Source: Burkholderia sp. Bp8992 (GTDB taxonomy: Bacteria; Pseudomonadota; Gammaproteobacteria; Burkholderiales; Burkholderiaceae). Taken from it: a stretch of DNA of 64,000 nucleotides. The stretch's first letter is position 1; each line of letters starts with the position of its first letter. The notes under the pieces are model-generated. The model had not been told where the DNA came from, did no database searches, and saw only the letters and a program-made list of their open reading frames with translations. Below, in pieces: positions 32,785 to 40,494 of the stretch. The stretch is from contig NZ_QTQI01000017.1 of assembly GCF_003853705.1 (NCBI RefSeq), forward strand, positions 117,959 through 181,958. The letters run 5' to 3'. Position numbers and translations under genes: made by a program.

Positions 32785-34872
32785 ATGTCAGCAGGCCTCA
32801 ATCCCGCTCAGAACGAAGCGGTGCGCTACCTCGACGGTCCCTGTCTCGTGCTCGCCGGCGCGGGCAGCGGCAAGACTCGCGTGATCACGCAGAAGATCGC
32901 GCACCTGATCGAAGCGAAAGGCTTCGAGCCGCGCCATATCGCCGCCGTCACGTTCACGAACAAGGCGGCCGCCGAAATGCGCGAGCGCGTGTCTAAGCTG
33001 CTCGAGGGCAAGACGCTCACCACGCCCGGCAAGGAAGGCCGCAAGGTGCCCGTCAACCAGCTCACCGTCTGCACGTTCCATTCGCTGGGCGTGCAGATCC
33101 TGCGGCAGGAGGCCGAGCATGTCGGCCTGAAGCCGCAGTTCTCGATCATGGATTCGGACGACTGCTTCGGGATGATCCAGGAACAGCTCGGCACGACCGA
33201 CAAGGGGCTGATCCGCAAGATCCAGAGCATCATCTCGCTGTGGAAGAACGGCCTGATCATGCCCGACGAGGCGATGGCGATCGCGGCGAACGAGGACGAG
33301 CACCAGGCCGCGCTCGTCTACCGCAACTACGTCGCGACGCTGCATGCGTACCAGGCGGTCGATTTCGACGACCTGATTCGCCTGCCGGCCGAGCTGTTCG
33401 CGAAGAACGAGCAGGTGCGCGACCGCTGGCAGAACAAGCTGCGCTACCTGCTGATCGACGAGTACCAGGACACCAACGCGTGCCAGTACGAGCTGGTGAA
33501 GCTGCTCGCAGGCCCGCGTGCCGCGTTCACGGCGGTCGGCGACGACGACCAGGCGATCTACGGCTGGCGTGGCGCGACGCTCGAGAACCTCGCGCAGCTC
33601 GGGAAGGATTTCCCGAAGCTGCACCTGATCAAGCTCGAGCAGAACTACCGGTCGACGGTGCGGATCCTGACCGCCGCGAACAACGTGATCGCGAACAACC
33701 CGAAGCTGTTCGAGAAGAAGCTGTGGTCCGAGCACGGGATGGGCGATTCGATCACCGTCACGGCGTGCAACGACGAGGAACACGAGGCCGAATCGGTCGT
33801 GTTCCGGCTGTCCGCGCACAAGTTCGAGCGGCGCGCGCAGTTCCGCGACTACGCGATCCTGTACCGCGGCAACTTCCAGGCGCGCATCTTCGAACAGGTG
33901 CTGCGGCGCGAGCGGATCCCGTACGTGCTGTCCGGCGGCCAGTCGTTCTTCGACAAGGCCGAGATCAAGGATTTGTGCGCGTACCTGCGGCTGATCGCGA
34001 ACGCCGACGACGATCCCGCGTTCATCCGCGCGATCACGACGCCGCGCCGCGGCATCGGCAACACGACGCTCGAGGCGCTCGGCTCGTTTGCGGGGCAGGC
34101 GAAGGTGTCGCTGTTCGAGGCCGTGTACATGGGTGGGATCGAGGCGCGGCTGTCGGCGCGCCAGGTCGAGCCGCTGCGGATGTTCTGCGACTTCATCCAG
34201 CGCCTGACCGAGCGCGCGGACAAGGAGCCCGCGACCGTCGTGCTCGACGACATGATGGAAGCGATCCACTACGAGGCGTACCTGTACGACGCGTTCGACG
34301 AGCGGCAGGCGCAGTCGAAGTGGCAGAACGTGCTCGAATTCCTCGAATGGCTGAAGCGCAAGGGCACCAAGCCCGAGACGGAGGCCGTCGACGGCGAGGC
34401 CGAAGGCTTCCACAACGCGGACGGGCTTGCCGATACGGGCAAGAACCTGCTCGGCCTGATCCAGACCGTCGCGCTGATGTCGATGCTCGAGGGCAAGGAA
34501 GATGATCCGGACGCCGTGCGGCTGTCGACCGTCCATGCGTCGAAGGGGCTCGAGTATCCGCACGTGTTCCTGGTGGGCGTCGAGGAGGGCATCATGCCGC
34601 ACCGCGGCGGCAGCGAGGACGACGGCCCGATCGACAGCGAGCGGATCGAGGAGGAGCGCCGGCTGATGTACGTCGCGATCACGCGCGCGCAGCGCAGCCT
34701 GCATCTGAACTGGTGCAAGAAGCGCAAGCGGGCGCGCGAGACGGTCGTGTGCGAGCCGTCGCGTTTCATCCCGGAGATGGGGCTCGACGAAGCGCCGCCG
34801 CCGACGCCGGAAGAAGCGCCGATGTCACCGAAGGACCGGCTCGCGAGTTTGAAGGCGTTGCTGCAGAAGTGA
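32785..34872 (+). CDS. rep: ATP-dependent DNA helicase Rep (UvrD/Rep superfamily I)
   Basis: 695 aa from the ATG at 32785 (MSAGLNPAQNEAVRYLDGPC); the frame runs further upstream without an RBS or family sequence. It is an SF1A 3'-5' helicase with the Q motif NPAQNEAV, Walker A AGAGSGKT (K30), Walker B LLIDEYQDTN, motif III GDDDQAIYGWRGA, motif IV QNYRST, and motifs V/VI in LSTVHASKGLEYPHVFLVG and EERRLMYVAITRAQ. The length and NAxxE pattern fit Rep, which clears protein blocks ahead of replication forks; UvrD is the alternative. It ends at a shared bidirectional terminator. Confidence 0.9.
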   Translation: MSAGLNPAQNEAVRYLDGPCLVLAGAGSGKTRVITQKIAHLIEAKGFEPRHIAAVTFTNKAAAEMRERVSKLLEGKTLTTPGKEGRKVPVNQLTVCTFHSLGVQILRQEAEHVGLKPQFSIMDSDDCFGMIQEQLGTTDKGLIRKIQSIISLWKNGLIMPDEAMAIAANEDEHQAALVYRNYVATLHAYQAVDFDDLIRLPAELFAKNEQVRDRWQNKLRYLLIDEYQDTNACQYELVKLLAGPRAAFTAVGDDDQAIYGWRGATLENLAQLGKDFPKLHLIKLEQNYRSTVRILTAANNVIANNPKLFEKKLWSEHGMGDSITVTACNDEEHEAESVVFRLSAHKFERRAQFRDYAILYRGNFQARIFEQVLRRERIPYVLSGGQSFFDKAEIKDLCAYLRLIANADDDPAFIRAITTPRRGIGNTTLEALGSFAGQAKVSLFEAVYMGGIEARLSARQVEPLRMFCDFIQRLTERADKEPATVVLDDMMEAIHYEAYLYDAFDERQAQSKWQNVLEFLEWLKRKGTKPETEAVDGEAEGFHNADGLADTGKNLLGLIQTVALMSMLEGKEDDPDAVRLSTVHASKGLEYPHVFLVGVEEGIMPHRGGSEDDGPIDSERIEEERRLMYVAITRAQRSLHLNWCKKRKRARETVVCEPSRFIPEMGLDEAPPPTPEEAPMSPKDRLASLKALLQK

Positions 34873-34907
34873 GGCGGCGGGCCGGCGGACCGCCGCACCG
34901 GAAAGAG

Positions 34908-34946
34908 AAAACCCCCGCGATGCGCATGCGTCGCGGGGGTTTTTTA
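34908..34946 (+). terminator. Bidirectional Rho-independent terminator
   Basis: An AAAACCCCCGCGA / TCGCGGGGGTTTT stem has a short self-complementary loop (TGCGCATGCG) and is flanked by A-run and T-run. It serves the rep gene on the plus strand and the converging cytochrome gene on the minus strand. Confidence 0.9.
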
Positions 34947-34963
34947 CGAATGGCCCGGCGCGG

Positions 34964-35854
34964 TTACTTCGACGCGTTGACCATGTAGTCGACGGCCGCC
35001 TTCACGTCGGCGTCCGACGCGTTCGACCCGCCCTTCGGCGGCATCGCGCCCTTGCCGTGCAGCGCGTAGTTGTAGACCGTATCCATCGAGTCCTTCAGGC
35101 GCGGCGCCCAGTCTTCCTTGCTGCCGAACTTCGGCGCGCCGAGTACGCCGGCCCCGTGGCAGGCCACGCAGGTCGACGAGTACAGCGCCTTGCCGGCGTC
35201 GGCGCTGGCCGGGGCGGCCGCTGCTGCAGGCGCTTCACCGGCCTTCGGGATCGCGGCGATCGCAGCCTGTGCCGCGGCGACTTGCGCGCTCGCGGCGTCG
35301 GCCGCGCCCGATGCGGCTGCAGCGCCGCTGGCGGCCGGTGCCGCATTGGCTGCCGGCGCTGCCGGTTCGGGGAAGTTCGCGCCGTCGTTGTTCGCCATGT
35401 AGACGATCGCTCGGGCGATTTCATAGTCGCTGACGTCGTCGGGGCTCGTGCCGCCGCGCGGCGGCATCGCGCCCTTGCCGGCGAGGGCCGTCTTCAGCAG
35501 CGTGTCGAAGCCTTGCGAGATGCGCGGCGCCCAGTCGTCCTTGTTGCCGAACTTCGGTGCGCCGGCGGCGCCCGTGCCGTGACAGGTCACGCAGACGGCC
35601 TTGTAGACTTCCTCGCCGGTCTTGTACGTGCGGGGCGCGTTGGCGTCCTTCACGTCGACCTTGGCGAGCGGCGCGATACGCGCGGCGACCTGTTCGTCGG
35701 ATAGCGCATCGGTGCCGGCGCCGGAACGGAACGCATGGTTCGCATAGTTGGCGAACAGGACGATCAGGATGATCGGAATCGCGAACGACGCGATGATGAC
35801 GGCAATCAGCTGCCCGGGTGTCTTGACGGGAGATTCGTGGGGTGCTTCGCTCAT
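34964..35854 (-). CDS. Membrane-anchored diheme cytochrome c (c5-like)
   Basis: 296 aa. An N-terminal membrane anchor (about 15-37; LIAVIIASFAIPIILIVLFA) is followed by two homologous cytochrome c domains. The heme-binding CxxCH motifs are C88-x2-C91-H92 (CVTCHGTGAAGAPKFG) and C229-x2-C232-H233 (CVACHGAGVLGAPKFG). Each domain ends in the Met-ligand loop GKGAMPP(R/K)GG. An Ala-rich linker (about 165-215) separates them. Such c5-type proteins carry electrons in the periplasm between the bc1 complex and terminal oxidases. The two domains look like an internal duplication. Confidence 0.92.
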   Translation of the reverse strand: MSEAPHESPVKTPGQLIAVIIASFAIPIILIVLFANYANHAFRSGAGTDALSDEQVAARIAPLAKVDVKDANAPRTYKTGEEVYKAVCVTCHGTGAAGAPKFGNKDDWAPRISQGFDTLLKTALAGKGAMPPRGGTSPDDVSDYEIARAIVYMANNDGANFPEPAAPAANAAPAASGAAAASGAADAASAQVAAAQAAIAAIPKAGEAPAAAAAPASADAGKALYSSTCVACHGAGVLGAPKFGSKEDWAPRLKDSMDTVYNYALHGKGAMPPKGGSNASDADVKAAVDYMVNASK

Positions 35855-36106
35855 GCTTGCCTCGTCTCCATGAATAGGAATTGTGAGCGCGGTGCAACGG
35901 CAAAATGGCAGTCCAATGAAGCACGGACGATTATAGACGGAACGTTTACATCACGGCGAGCGGTGCGGTGGCGCGTGTTTACCCGCACGCAGCCCGGCCC
36001 GGCGGCCATTCGGCGGGCAAGGTGGACGCGTCATGGGAAACCGGGTATCCTTGCCGTCTTGCCAAATGTGGGCGGCCTGTATATTGGGGTCGCTTCACTG
36101 TCTCAC

Positions 36107-36182
36107 GCGCCCGTAGCTCAATGGATAGAGTACTGCCCTCCGAAGGCAGGGGTTGCTGGTTCGATCCCAGCCGGGCGCGCCA
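36107..36182 (+). tRNA. tRNA-Arg (anticodon CCG), island integration site
   Basis: A complete 76-nt cloverleaf. The acceptor stem GCGCCCG pairs with CGGGCGC, the D arm is GCTC/GAGT, the anticodon stem CTGCC/GGCAG holds loop CTCCGAA (anticodon CCG, reads CGG), the T arm is GCTGG-TTCGATC-CCAGC, followed by discriminator G and an encoded CCA. Its 3' part from the variable loop onward is copied at 48703-48738, so this gene is the attachment site of the genomic island that follows. Confidence 0.97.
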
Positions 36183-36185
36183 AAA
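36150..36185 (+). repeat. attL: 3' end of tRNA-Arg, left border of the genomic island
   Basis: A 36-bp stretch, from the variable loop through the T arm, acceptor stem, CCA and three following A residues, is identical to 48703-48738. With two mismatches the match extends back to the anticodon loop (36138 / 48691). Confidence 0.92.
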
Positions 36186-36224
36186 TTCGAAGTGATGCTA
36201 GGTCGATAAAAATCTAGAGAAATC

Positions 36225-36257
36225 AAGGCCCTGAGGCGAACGCCAAGGGCCTTTTTT
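36225..36257 (+). terminator. Rho-independent terminator after tRNA-Arg
   Basis: AAGGCCCT (36225-36232) pairs with AGGGCCTT across a GGCG-AAC-GCC inner hairpin and is followed by a run of six T. It ends tRNA transcription inside the island's left end. Confidence 0.85.
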
Positions 36258-36365
36258 CATTTCGGATGCCGCCGGAAACCCCACCTTATGCGCCATTTGG
36301 CGGAAAAGTGGCGGAGTTGAGAATTGTCCAGACGCAACAAGAATTACTTAACGTCTGGAGCAGAG

Positions 36366-37190
36366 ATGGCAGGAATCTGGAAACGGGGCAACTACTGGCG
36401 AGCCGAGATTCGTCGCGTGGGCTTTCCGTCCCAATGGAGTACGTTCGACACGAAGGCCGAGGCGGAGGCATGGGCTCGCCGTATCGAATCGGAAATGGAT
36501 CGGGGAGTCTTCGTCGATCGCACTGAAGCCGAGCGCAATACATTTGAAGACCTGCTGCGGCGCTATGCGCAAGAGATCTCGCCTCTGAAGAAGGGCGACG
36601 CCGACGAAATTTTGCGGATTAGTAAGGTCTGTCGCGATCCGATCGCTCAATACAAGGTGGCTGCGCTTAGCGGCAAGATTTTTGCCGACTACCGAGATCG
36701 GCGGCTCAAGGGTGATGCGAAGCATCGTCCGGTTACAGGATCCACGGTTAACCGGGAACTGGCGTTACTGAGTCACGTGTTGAATGTGGCCCGGAAAGAA
36801 TGGGGTGTGCACCTCGACGTCAACCCGGTTTCCGTCATTCGTCGCCCACGTGAAAACCGCGCCCGTACCCGCCGGCTGTTGGCCGGGGAGGAGCAACGCA
36901 TCCTTGCAGCGCTGGAAACGCTGGAATCTATTCAGCGCGACGGCCATGGCCGATTCGCAGATGGATGTCGCAATGCATTGGTCAGACCGATCGTCATACT
37001 TGCAATTGAGACAGCGATGCGTCGAGGGGAGATCCTCTCACTTTGCTGGGCCGACGTCTTTCTTGACGAGCGTTTCGTACGTCTTCATGACACCAAAAAT
37101 GGCGAAACGCGAGATGTGCCACTTTCGACCCGCGCGGTCGAAATCCTCAAGAATCTGCCCCGACACGAGAGCGGGCGTGTAACCGTGTGA
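36366..37190 (+). pseudogene. Tyrosine-recombinase integrase, 3'-truncated (island integrase remnant)
   Basis: About 274 codons from the ATG at 36366 (MAGIWKRGNYWRAEIRR). The AP2-like arm-binding start (FPSQWSTFDTKAEAEAWARRIE), the SAM-like core-binding domain (about 55-165) and the first part of the catalytic domain with the active-site Arg (AIETAMRRGEILSL) and Lys (HDTKNGETRDVPL) are present. The reading frame then enters ISNCY-type sequence at about 37180 and stops, so the HxxR box, the second His/Trp and the nucleophilic Tyr are missing. Its position directly beside the tRNA, reading inward, marks it as the original island integrase, now inactive. Confidence 0.85.
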
Positions 37191-37995
37191 CGCCGTTCGG
37201 CCGCGCGATGTACGAGCTGAACATCGACACGTTCTGCGCGAACAGCAGCTCGGCCAAGGGGCGCGTCGAGCGCGCACATCTGACGTTGCAGGACCGGTTG
37301 GTCAAGGAGATGCGATTGCGCGGGATCAACACGGTGGCCGACGCCAACGCTTACGCGCCCTCCTTCATGGCCGCCTACAACGCACGCTTCGCGAAGCCGC
37401 CGAAGAGTGACTTCAATGCGCACCGGCCGCTGCGGGCCGACGAGAGTCTGGACTTGGCGCTGACGTGGCGCGAGCCGCGGAAGTAACGAAGTCGGTGACA
37501 GTGCAGTACGACCGGGTGCTGTACTTGTTGGACGATACGCTGGAGAACCGGAAGTTGATCGACCGGCAGATCGAGGTGTGGGAGTACCCGGATGGGCGGA
37601 TCGAACTCCGGGCTGACGATCGTGTGTTGGACTGCAGACAGTACGACCGACTAGCCGAAATCGACCAAGGTGCAGTTGTTGAGCACAAGCGCTTGAGTCA
37701 TGTGCTGCAGGTCGCGCAAGCGCTTCAGGCGCAACGCGATAACAGCCGAATCGGTAAAGCGCCGTCTCGAACGCATCGCGGTGACTCGACCCGGACCAAT
37801 CGAAACGACCCGCAAGCGGGAAAGAAGAAGCAACGCGAGATCACACAGGCCGACGTAGAGCATGTGATCGTGGAGCTGGCGCAACGTCGGCAAACCGCCA
37901 AGCCAGCAGACAAACCTCGCCGTCGGTCTGCAAAAGCTGAGGAAGCGAACGTGAGCGCCCTGCCCGTTCAGGCGCCGACCTTCGACACTGCGTAA
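37187..37995 (+). pseudogene. ISNCY-family transposase remnant (5'-truncated, frameshifted)
   Basis: Two overlapping frames make up the C-terminal half of an ISNCY-type transposase. Frame 1 (37187-37486) has the end of the DDE core, CANSSSAKGRVERAHLTLQDRLVKEMRLRG (in pieces), with the catalytic Glu in GRVERA. Frame 2 (37465-37995) continues with SVTVQYDRVLYLLDD...YPDGRIELR...DRLAEIDQGAVVEHKRLSHVLQ. A frameshift lies near 37465-37486. The N-terminal half is absent, and the 5' junction falls inside the integrase gene. CCGGACATTT-type terminal sequence at about 38040-38050 may be the right end of the element. Confidence 0.75.
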
Positions 37996-38379
37996 CGGTT
38001 AAAGCTAGGAAAGAGACGCAGTAAAACCAACCTTAAAACCGGACATTTTTAAATAGCTGGAAGGTGGACATCTGAATCTGGGTATGACAAACAAACAACG
38101 AAAGAGCGCGTGATCTACGTCAGTGGACGAACGATCTCCGTCGGTCAGTCAGTTACGTCGGACACCCCGGCGGGCAAGCGGGCCATGGGTACGTGTTGTT
38201 GCCTGCTCGGGTCGATTTTAGCTGACCACCCAAACTTGAACGCATCGACCGACGTGATGTTGGAGTTCCTCAAAATTCGAGAGACGCTTGCAAGGACCAG
38301 AGCACGCATTATACTTGCCCCAACCAAAGAGAACGCCGGAACGTGCCGGCAGAACACAAAAGCAACTAGGGGAACGTTG

Positions 38380-39804
38380 ATGGGACGCAACGGCAAAAAG
38401 AATTCTCCCAAGCCGCTCGACAGGGCCGAGCTTGAGACCTTACTTCAAGCACTCACGGGTCAAACGATTCCTTTGGCGGAAAATACCCGGATGCTAGAGG
38501 ATGTGGCAACTTCTATAACACAAGGCCACAAACTGGGTTATTCGCAATTCAACGAGCTATTGCTAAGTATCGGTTACGACAGGGTCGATATTGAGTTTTT
38601 CCGCTTTCTTTGCGATCCGGAGACCACGTTTCGGGAGCAGAGAAAACCTCCGGAGATTTCGTCGGCGGATAGTTTGCGCAGCGGAATCAATTCGTTTCGA
38701 GAGCTTTCGCTGCTTCTATTTGGAAATGTTAAATATGGATTTAAGGCGCTCTCGGGAGACCCCGACTCCTTGATCGCATGGGTCCATGAGTTTCGCACCG
38801 AGGAGCCGGTTGAGCGATATAGTTTGAGGCACAATCAACTGTTCCCTTTGCAGGATATAAAAAGCGACGATTGCTATCTGCTCGGATATATTTCCGGTGA
38901 TGAAATAGAGCGCGAGCTACGAGCCAATCCGAATAATCCCGAGGCAATTAGACGAAAAGAGCATAGAGACAGCGTGGTCGAAAAGGGAAGGTGGAATCAC
39001 AACGTTTATCTTACCTCCGATCATCTGGATGTCTATGTTGCAACGTCAATGCGCCTGCGACACGAATTTGTATTTGTAAATGAATTCCTGGCGAGAATTA
39101 ATGAAAAGCCAGCGGTGTCGCAGCTTAATCTGCGCTTCTTTGATCCGACACAGGCATATTGCCACGATCGACTCGACAAGGGTTTGGCGGAGGCTCTTAT
39201 GCTGAAGAGAGCTCAGTGTACGGTCTACTTGGCACAAGAATCGGACACCCTGGGAAAAGATTCTGAATTGGCATCGACGCTCGCGCAAGGAAAGCCAGTT
39301 ATTGCGTTCATTCCAAAAATGAGCGATAAGTTTTGGAAGTATCTTTATCAGACGTTTATAACTATATATCCGGATCAAAGCGAGGAGCGGACTCTTTTGC
39401 AACTCCTTCAGATATACAAGCCGGATGCGGCCTGGCAGGATGATGAGATTAAGCAGCATCTGTCCGGGAATCGCCTTTTGCCTATGAAATCCCTGAGGCA
39501 AAGGGCGCGGGCTGCAGTGGAGGCACATTATAACAAACGTGCCTCGATTTTGAAGGACGCGCACCCGCTCGGATTGCAAACAAATTTGGGTACTGGTGTG
39601 GCTAATGGGGTATTGGTTTGCAGGGAAGTAAGTGTTTGCGCGGAGCTTATTAGGCGTATTGTTCTGAACAAGATGCAGTTTTATATAGAAGATAGGGATG
39701 GTTACGTGCTGCTTCGAGAAAAACTAACTGATAGCATTTTCCGCGTAATGACGAATGATCGTCTTCTCACCAATAGTTTTTGGAACTTTTATAACGCTGC
39801 CTGA
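38380..39804 (+). CDS. Island protein with nucleoside-deoxyribosyltransferase/TIR-like domain (candidate defence effector)
   Basis: 474 aa from the ATG at 38380 (AGGGGAA upstream; the frame extends to 38110 into noncoding-looking DNA). The first 200 residues match nothing I know. Residues about 215-305 have a Rossmann-like pattern: strand VYVATSMRLRHEF, then LRFFDPTQAYCHDRLDKGLAEALMLKRAQCTVYLAQ, then DTLGKDSELASTLAQGKPVIAFIP, with a candidate catalytic Glu (E296) in the SELASTLAQGKPV helix. That layout fits nucleoside 2-deoxyribosyltransferase and TIR/SIR2-like NAD-processing domains. A 170-residue C-terminal domain is unassigned. The coding region is far less GC-rich than the chromosome. A 68-aa gene follows 39 bp on. 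NAD or nucleotide cleavage in phage defence is an inference. Confidence 0.6.
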   Translation: MGRNGKKNSPKPLDRAELETLLQALTGQTIPLAENTRMLEDVATSITQGHKLGYSQFNELLLSIGYDRVDIEFFRFLCDPETTFREQRKPPEISSADSLRSGINSFRELSLLLFGNVKYGFKALSGDPDSLIAWVHEFRTEEPVERYSLRHNQLFPLQDIKSDDCYLLGYISGDEIERELRANPNNPEAIRRKEHRDSVVEKGRWNHNVYLTSDHLDVYVATSMRLRHEFVFVNEFLARINEKPAVSQLNLRFFDPTQAYCHDRLDKGLAEALMLKRAQCTVYLAQESDTLGKDSELASTLAQGKPVIAFIPKMSDKFWKYLYQTFITIYPDQSEERTLLQLLQIYKPDAAWQDDEIKQHLSGNRLLPMKSLRQRARAAVEAHYNKRASILKDAHPLGLQTNLGTGVANGVLVCREVSVCAELIRRIVLNKMQFYIEDRDGYVLLREKLTDSIFRVMTNDRLLTNSFWNFYNAA

Positions 39805-39843
39805 CCTACTGCATGTATACTTGCTGAGTGTAAGGAGGGAAAG

Positions 39844-40050
39844 ATGTCACAAAAGTCCAGTCGATCAAAAGGATCTATCTACGATACGCTGTTCGTGAAG
39901 GAAGTTATCCGCGCGGCCAAGAGTGAGTTGCCGCCCGCTCAGGGGAGGTTGAACGTCCTCGACGCGTCCCAGCAACGCCGCGGCGGATCGCTTGCGAGTC
40001 TTATGTTGTCTGAGCATGCCACCGGTATGTTAAGAAAAGGACGTAAATAA
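39844..40050 (+). CDS. Small basic island protein (68 aa), partner of the preceding gene?
   Basis: 68 aa, with a near-perfect RBS (AAGGAGGG, ending 4 bp before the ATG). It is rich in Ser, Lys and Arg, with a central helix-like stretch FVKEVIRAAKSELPP and a basic C-terminus. No family is recognised. It starts 39 bp after the NDT/TIR-like gene and is followed at once by a strong terminator, so the two form a two-gene unit. Small basic partners of this kind can be antitoxins, regulators or adaptors; nothing here decides which. Confidence 0.6.
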   Translation: MSQKSSRSKGSIYDTLFVKEVIRAAKSELPPAQGRLNVLDASQQRRGGSLASLMLSEHATGMLRKGRK

Positions 40051-40102
40051 GGGGGCGAAGGCTCGGTCGAAAGCCGCTGCTCATTGATTGCCCCCTTTTT
40101 TT
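40049..40102 (+). terminator. Rho-independent terminator ending the NDT/TIR-like unit
   Basis: GGGGGC (40051-40056) pairs with GCCCCC (40090-40095) around an inner hairpin GGCT...AGCC and is followed by seven T. The stop codon of the 68-aa gene overlaps its left edge. Confidence 0.8.
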
Positions 40103-40445
40103 GAAGACGTGACGGCCATGGATTAGGTCCGATGGAGCGTTTTCCGCAATAGTAGCCGATCTGCCCATTTTGGCGGAATTTTAGTAGCGGGTAGTGCAGT
40201 ATTTCCGCTGCCAGTATTAGAGTATACGCACTAAGTGAGACACTGAGCATCGCGCACATAAATTTGAATGTGCCACATTGCGAACATAATGCCTATGATG
40301 AGGGCATTGTGTTTCAGTGAAAAGCCGGAAATTCATGGTCCGAGTGTAGGGTCTTGCGCTGCGCCAATTCGAGACGGTAAGCGGCAGAATATCATGTCGA
40401 AATGATTGGATGCAGAGGCCGCGTTTTGAATGCGATGCGAGCCGT

Positions 40446-40485
40446 ATGTCGTATATCTTGCCGACATCTTTGACCGAATTATAGC
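40446..40485 (+). promoter_or_regulatory. Putative promoter with dyad operator for the TPR-nuclease gene
   Basis: The gap 40103-40494 (about 390 bp, AT-rich) has no gene. Near its end are a -35-like TTGCCG (40458-40463), a 16-bp spacer and a -10-like TATAGC (40480-40485). A perfect 6-bp dyad ATGTCG / CGACAT (40446-40451 / 40462-40467) overlaps the -35. The expected transcription start would lie within a few bases of the ATG at 40495, so the message may be almost leaderless. The earlier part of the gap shows nothing I can name. Confidence 0.35.
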
Positions 40486-40494
40486 GACCATTTT

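Noticed and set aside
38110-38379. N-terminal extension of the NDT/TIR-like protein
   Set aside because: Open frame but no RBS at its start and non-protein-like composition. An AGGGGAA site supports the ATG at 38380.
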